Shown here piece by piece: positions 6,276 to 10,326 of a stretch of 10,326 nt of DNA (positions are counted from its first letter, which is position 1; every line of letters starts with the position of its first letter). The position numbers and the translations under genes were made by a program. Below the pieces are notes generated by a model. It saw only the letters and a program-made list of their open reading frames with translations. It searched no databases and had not been told where the DNA came from. The DNA lies in contig JADYZK010000372.1 in assembly GCA_020853175.1 (NCBI GenBank), positions 1 through 10,326 of the forward strand, in the 5' to 3' direction. Source of the DNA: Bacteroidales bacterium. GTDB taxonomy: Bacteria > Bacteroidota > Bacteroidia > Bacteroidales > F082.

Positions 6276-7805
6276 TTATTTATCCCAAATAAGTCTTGTT
6301 GAAAACTCATCACCTCCGATAGCAGCAGCAGCAGCATCGGCATTGGCTTTATTGATTGTAAATTCTTGAACGGGATAGGTAAGACGACGTGGAATAGCAG
6401 TGCCGGCAATGGCTGTAAATTCAACTGGTGTGCCATCTACAGTTGGGCCGGTGAGTTCACCAACCTGAACGATAGATTTAGGGAAACCTGTACGGCGCCA
6501 TTCGGCCCATGCTTCGTAACCATTCATGTACAGGGCAATGTACTTTTGTGTCATTACATTTTCCATATTGGCAGCAGGAAGAGCGGCTAAATAGGCTGCG
6601 GAGGCATCGGCATCGGCACCCCAATAATCAAGCGATGCAGTAACACCGGCTTCGTAATGGGCTTGATCCCAACCGGCCAATTCCGATTTGATGAAGCATA
6701 CTTCAGCATAATCCATCATAACAACGGTAAAGTCGCCAGTTAAAACAATGTTCACGGCTCCATAGATATTGGCAGCATAAGCACGCAATTGTGATGCGTA
6801 TTTATCTTCGATACCATAAGGCATTCCTCTGTAAACACCCTTTGCTTTAGGTACCCAGATGGGCAACCTTGGGTCGGTCAAACCTAAGAAAGGATTGGTT
6901 TTGTTGTTGAGGGTGTCATTGATACCTTTCAATAAATCAACAAACTGAGCGGTAACTGTCATGTCATTACGACGTGAGGTATAAAAACCGTCATACATGG
7001 GGGCATTGCTTTGTCCGTCACCAAGGTAGGTAACAGAAGCATTGTCGTCGTTACTGGTAAAAGCACCGTCCATAGCTTCGGCAATGGCCAAATTACGGGC
7101 AGCAACCAAATCAGGATCGGTAACTTTGCTCAGTCGGATAGCAATTTTCAAGCGCAATGAGTTGGCAAATTTGGCCCATAACATGGGGTCGCCATCATAC
7201 ATCAAATCACCTGAGGTAAACACTTGACCCTCAACAGTTGGCAAATAATCAGCAGCAGCTTTCAATTTGGCAAACAAATCTAAGAAGATCGTTTTTTGTG
7301 TTGAATAAGCTGGAGTTGGGTTGTCAGCAGCTTGGAAAGCTTGTTCGTAGGGAATATCACCATAGGTGGAGGTCAGCAGCTGAAAAACATACGCCTTGAG
7401 CGTGTTGGCAGCAGCAATTTGACCTTTAGCGTCACCATAATAAGTATCAATTACTTTACTTTCGATAGGATCATTGGCCAATTTGATGATCTGTTCAAGA
7501 TCCATCATATCGGTATAAATCAATCTCCAGTATGAACTGTTCGTATTCTGACGGATCGAGAAACGGTCTTCAGAAGTATAGTTGCGTTGAGCCCAGTATT
7601 GCGACCACAGCAAGCCTTGGCGACCGCTGAACCATTCATCCATCATGTCGTCCATGAGTGATTTTTGGGCTGTCGAAATCAAATTGACCGTTGGAACGCT
7701 TTTAGGGCGGTTGGGGTCGGTATTGATTTCTTCAAAATCTTTGGTACATGATGTTACCACCAATACCAAAAGTAAGAATGTATATTTTATGATTTTAGTT
7801 TTCAT
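6276..7805 (-). CDS. SusD/RagB-family nutrient-binding outer-membrane lipoprotein (SusD-like_2 group)
   Basis: This 509-residue protein has a lipoprotein signal (lysines at 2, 4 and 7, hydrophobic 9-18, lipobox VTSC with Cys20) and belongs on the outer membrane. The mature start DFEEINTDPNRP, the YGDIPYEQAF motif (148-157) and LWAKFANSLRLKIAIRLS (209-226) mark the SusD-like_2 branch of SusD/RagB proteins. These use TPR-like helices to cap the SusC barrel and hand it a ligand, as a lid over the channel. Length is normal and the C-terminus RLIWDK is intact. The gene follows susC by 17 nt on the same strand. It is preceded by a good Shine-Dalgarno sequence and followed by a strong terminator, so it is the last gene of the operon. 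Ligand is unknown: SusD-like_2 proteins occur with glycan, peptide and other uptake systems, and no enzyme gene is in view. Confidence 0.93.
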   Translation of the reverse strand: MKTKIIKYTFLLLVLVVTSCTKDFEEINTDPNRPKSVPTVNLISTAQKSLMDDMMDEWFSGRQGLLWSQYWAQRNYTSEDRFSIRQNTNSSYWRLIYTDMMDLEQIIKLANDPIESKVIDTYYGDAKGQIAAANTLKAYVFQLLTSTYGDIPYEQAFQAADNPTPAYSTQKTIFLDLFAKLKAAADYLPTVEGQVFTSGDLMYDGDPMLWAKFANSLRLKIAIRLSKVTDPDLVAARNLAIAEAMDGAFTSNDDNASVTYLGDGQSNAPMYDGFYTSRRNDMTVTAQFVDLLKGINDTLNNKTNPFLGLTDPRLPIWVPKAKGVYRGMPYGIEDKYASQLRAYAANIYGAVNIVLTGDFTVVMMDYAEVCFIKSELAGWDQAHYEAGVTASLDYWGADADASAAYLAALPAANMENVMTQKYIALYMNGYEAWAEWRRTGFPKSIVQVGELTGPTVDGTPVEFTAIAGTAIPRRLTYPVQEFTINKANADAAAAAIGGDEFSTRLIWDK

Positions 7806-7810
7806 TTTTT

Positions 7811-7816
7811 CTCCTT
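7811..7816 (-). promoter_or_regulatory. Shine-Dalgarno sequence of the susD-like gene
   Basis: On the minus strand AAGGAG lies 5 nt before the susD ATG, in the 17 nt gap after susC. Bacteroidota genes generally lack such sites, and the other starts inspected here show none, so this one stands out. It suggests independent, strong initiation of susD rather than reliance on coupling to susC. Confidence 0.75.
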
Positions 7817-7822
7817 TTAGGG

Positions 7823-10326
7823 TTAAAAGTTACAATTTAATCCGAAGCCAAAATAGCGTAGGCTGGGCAGGGCGCCACCTTCAATACCCTGAATGTTTCC
7901 ACTGCTGGTGGTGTTTTCCGGGTCAATGTGTTTAATGTCAGTTCCCCAGATTGCAAGGTTACGACCATAGGCCGAAATTTTCAAATTCTGGATAGGTCCG
8001 GTATATTTTGAAGGAATGCTGTAGCTGATGCGAAGCTCTCTGAGTTTGATGTAAGAGGCGTCGAAAATGTTTTGTTCAGCAGGTCCGTCATAATGCCATC
8101 CGCCCCATTCTTCAGCATCTACATAAGTTCCGTTAGAAACAGGAGTTGCAGAGGTGTTGCCATCGGCATCAAGATAAATCACTGAACCATCGGCTGCCAA
8201 TTTACCATAATAACCTTCGCTGAGTACTCCACCGCCATCTTCAACAGCGTCACGAACGTTTTTACCGTTAGCATTTATCTCAGTAGTTTCTTCGAGAATA
8301 CCGCTGTAAGTACCCCACATATTGGTTGTTGAGAACAATTGACCACCTTGACGAACGTCAATTAAAGCAGCCAACTCGATGCCTTTATAATTAAAGGTGT
8401 TCCAGAAACCTAACATATAGTCGGGCATCACATTTCCGATTTCTTTTACATCACCTTTGAGGTATTTTCCGTTGGTGCCAACAATTTTGTTGCCGTCAGC
8501 ATCGCGAACGAAGCTGCTTCCGATGAGTGTTCCATAAGGTTGTCCAACTTGTGCATTTACAGACACGTTAAAGGGTCCGCTGGCAAGTTGATAAACATCA
8601 AGGTCTGGAGCCAATTCAACAACTTCGTTCTTGTTTTTTGTGAAATTAAGACTCAAATTCCAAGAGAAATCTTTTGTTTGTATCGGAGTGGCACGGAACA
8701 TGATTTCGATACCTTTATTGGTGATTTTACCTGCGTTAACAGCTTTAAAGCCGTATCCGCTGGCACCTGAAATGGCAACAGCTAAGATTTGGTCAATAGA
8801 AGCTTCATCATAATAGGTAACGTCGAGTCCGATTCTGTTGTTGAGAAACATCAATTCGGTACCAACTTCAATAGATTGTGTTTTTTCAGCTTTTAACTGT
8901 GGATTGGCCAAAGTACCGGGAACGGAATACATGGCCATATCGCCAAAGTTACTTACATAACTGTAATAGTAGTCATTGGTATAGGGATCAGTATCGTTAC
9001 CGGCAATAGCTGCTCCAAAACGAACTTTACCAAAGCTTAGGTATTTATTGTCTCTTAAGGCATCAAGTTCTGAAAAAACAAAACTAACAGTTCCTGAAGG
9101 ATAGAAGAAAGGATCATTCAAGGTTGAAGACCAATCGTTACGAGCTGTTCCATCAAGATACAACATGCCTTTGTAGCCTAAGTTGAAACTACCATAAATA
9201 CTTTGTACTTCTTTTCTTTCGTTGTATTTGGCAACATCGGGTTTGTTTACCGAGTTGGTAACCCTGTACAATTCAGGAATGATAAGTCCGCCTACAGTGC
9301 TAGAAGTGATTCGACTGTATTCTCTATGACGTTTGTTGGCACCGCCTAACAAGGTGAGGCTAAAGTCTTCTGACAATCTTTTTTGATAGGTAGCCAAAAA
9401 TTCAAGGTTTGTTTCCAAGTGTTCGCGAGCAGCTTCTGAGTAGGATGATTGCGCTTGTGATCCAATAGCAACTCTTTCCATTTCACTCAAGTTGTAATAG
9501 TCAATATTCCACTTTCCTTGCAATGAAAGGCCTTCGAGCGGGGTCAATACAAAGCCAACGTTACCAAATAAACGGTTTCTTTGGTCATCTTGGTAGTTGC
9601 GATTACGTGTCCAATATGGATTGTCGGAATATGCAGGAGTTCCATCATCCCAACTGTTACGATTCCAAACCCTTTGGGTACCATCAGGGTTTACATAATT
9701 GCTCATCACTTTCATGTCGAGCTGTCTTTGTCCCCATTGGCTGAATTTTTGCATGATATTGTTGTCAGCATAACCGGTTTCGGGACGGCCTTTGGTGTAG
9801 GTGTTCACATAGTTAACGCCTACGAAACCTTTCAGCATTTTGCTGATTTGTGATTCGCCGTTGAAGCCTATGGTATTACGTTTTTGCTTACTGTTGGGCA
9901 TATAACCCGTCAAATCATAATTGGTGTAGGATAACCTGAATGATGATTTTTCGTCACCACCGGTTAAAGCAACGTTGTTGTTATAAGCAACGCCTGTTTC
10001 AAAGAAAGCATCTACATCATTCTCGGGAGTAATCCAAGGTGATGTGTTAGGATTTCCTTGTTTTCCGTTGGCTTCCCAATCGAACAAATCAAAAGCACTC
10101 AGTACGTTCACGTTAGGATCGTAGCGTGGGCCCCAGCTTTCGTCGAGGGCGTAGTCAACCAAACGATAGTCAACGCCATTGATGTTTTGCAGAGCAAAAC
10201 CATCAGCAGTTCCATCGCCTGTGTAAACATAACCACCACCATATTGGGTTTGGTATTTGGGCAAAACAGCCACTTGTTCAAAAGAAACTGAGCTATTGAG
10301 TTCAACACCAAGGCCTTTTGTACGAC
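7823..10326 (-). CDS. SusC/RagA-family TonB-linked outer-membrane transporter, N-terminus cut by the right edge
   Basis: The last 833 residues are present and the frame is open to the window edge. The residues before V-A-V-L-P (GLGVELNSSVSFEQ) continue the known SusC pattern at the junction of plug and barrel, so the GTG codon at 10271-10273 is internal and is not a start. The visible part is the 22-strand beta-barrel, with alternating hydrophobic strands and motifs such as LKAEKTQSIEVGTELMF, ITNKGIEIMF and FSWNLSLNFTKNKNEVVEL. It ends in phenylalanine (GLNCNF), the usual outer-membrane barrel insertion signal. Missing are the signal peptide, the carboxypeptidase-like domain and most of the plug, roughly 200-250 residues. 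It should import a TonB-dependent ligand captured by the SusD partner encoded 17 nt downstream. No substrate can be assigned. Confidence 0.95.
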   Translation of the reverse strand, partial: RTKGLGVELNSSVSFEQVAVLPKYQTQYGGGYVYTGDGTADGFALQNINGVDYRLVDYALDESWGPRYDPNVNVLSAFDLFDWEANGKQGNPNTSPWITPENDVDAFFETGVAYNNNVALTGGDEKSSFRLSYTNYDLTGYMPNSKQKRNTIGFNGESQISKMLKGFVGVNYVNTYTKGRPETGYADNNIMQKFSQWGQRQLDMKVMSNYVNPDGTQRVWNRNSWDDGTPAYSDNPYWTRNRNYQDDQRNRLFGNVGFVLTPLEGLSLQGKWNIDYYNLSEMERVAIGSQAQSSYSEAAREHLETNLEFLATYQKRLSEDFSLTLLGGANKRHREYSRITSSTVGGLIIPELYRVTNSVNKPDVAKYNERKEVQSIYGSFNLGYKGMLYLDGTARNDWSSTLNDPFFYPSGTVSFVFSELDALRDNKYLSFGKVRFGAAIAGNDTDPYTNDYYYSYVSNFGDMAMYSVPGTLANPQLKAEKTQSIEVGTELMFLNNRIGLDVTYYDEASIDQILAVAISGASGYGFKAVNAGKITNKGIEIMFRATPIQTKDFSWNLSLNFTKNKNEVVELAPDLDVYQLASGPFNVSVNAQVGQPYGTLIGSSFVRDADGNKIVGTNGKYLKGDVKEIGNVMPDYMLGFWNTFNYKGIELAALIDVRQGGQLFSTTNMWGTYSGILEETTEINANGKNVRDAVEDGGGVLSEGYYGKLAADGSVIYLDADGNTSATPVSNGTYVDAEEWGGWHYDGPAEQNIFDASYIKLRELRISYSIPSKYTGPIQNLKISAYGRNLAIWGTDIKHIDPENTTSSGNIQGIEGGALPSLRYFGFGLNCNF

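Noticed and set aside
6320..6335. Short CAG/GCA triplet run near the 3' end of susD.
   Set aside because: It encodes an alanine run inside the intact SusD reading frame; it is too short to suggest phase variation, and triplet changes would not shift the frame.
10271..10326. Taking GTG 10271-10273 as the start of the SusC gene.
   Set aside because: The frame stays open to the right edge and the added residues (GLGVELNSSVSFEQ) match the SusC pattern, so the codon is an internal valine in a gene cut by the window.
1..10326. Mobile element, CRISPR, toxin-antitoxin or defence system.
   Set aside because: No transposase, integrase, regularly spaced repeats, paired small genes or defence-type domains were seen on either strand.

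Overview
This window is a piece of a Bacteroidota chromosome, probably class Bacteroidia. The evidence is a SusC/SusD pair, a SusD-like_2 lipoprotein, an AT-rich genome with AT-rich leaders, and a textbook Bacteroidota promoter (TTTG, 20 nt, TAnnTTTG) in front of a tRNA gene. A genus cannot be named from the sequence. Every gene except the two cut by the window edges looks intact, and no transposase, integrase, CRISPR array or phage gene is visible.

Left edge (1-1392, + strand): the 3' end of one GT-B glycosyltransferase gene overlaps by 17 bp the start of a second, complete one. This is the tail of a glycan or cell-surface polysaccharide operon. It runs convergently into ftsE on the - strand, and the two reading frames overlap by 21 bp.

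Centre (1372-5996, - strand, read right to left): era, der, an Hsp15-type S4 RNA-binding gene (hslR-like), a secreted endonuclease/exonuclease/phosphatase (EEP) lipoprotein, then ftsE. In other bacteria Era acts on 30S assembly, Der on 50S assembly and Hsp15 on stalled 50S subunits, so era-der-hslR reads as a ribosome-biogenesis and rescue cluster. der and hslR share an ATGA overlap. The EEP gene follows 64 bp later and may be co-transcribed. ftsE lies beyond a 175 bp gap with its own candidate promoter. The initiator tRNA gene (6077-6148, + strand) diverges from era across an 80 bp spacer, so nearly everything from 3333 to 6148 serves translation.

Right side (6149-10326): a 127 bp spacer holds two strong intrinsic terminators, one ending the tRNA transcript and one ending the - strand susCD transcript, plus a 14 bp perfect palindrome. 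Beyond it come a complete susD-like gene and a susC-like gene that leaves the window at the right edge with its frame open. They are 17 nt apart, and susD has an unusually good Shine-Dalgarno sequence. No carbohydrate-active enzyme, sensor or sigma/anti-sigma gene is in view, so the imported substrate cannot be named.

Overall this is ordinary core genome beside one nutrient-uptake locus. I found no convincing undescribed system. The items most worth a second look are the GC-rich intergenic hairpin at 2138-2163, the secreted nuclease-like lipoprotein behind the ribosome-assembly genes, and the composite 3' region at 6149-6275.
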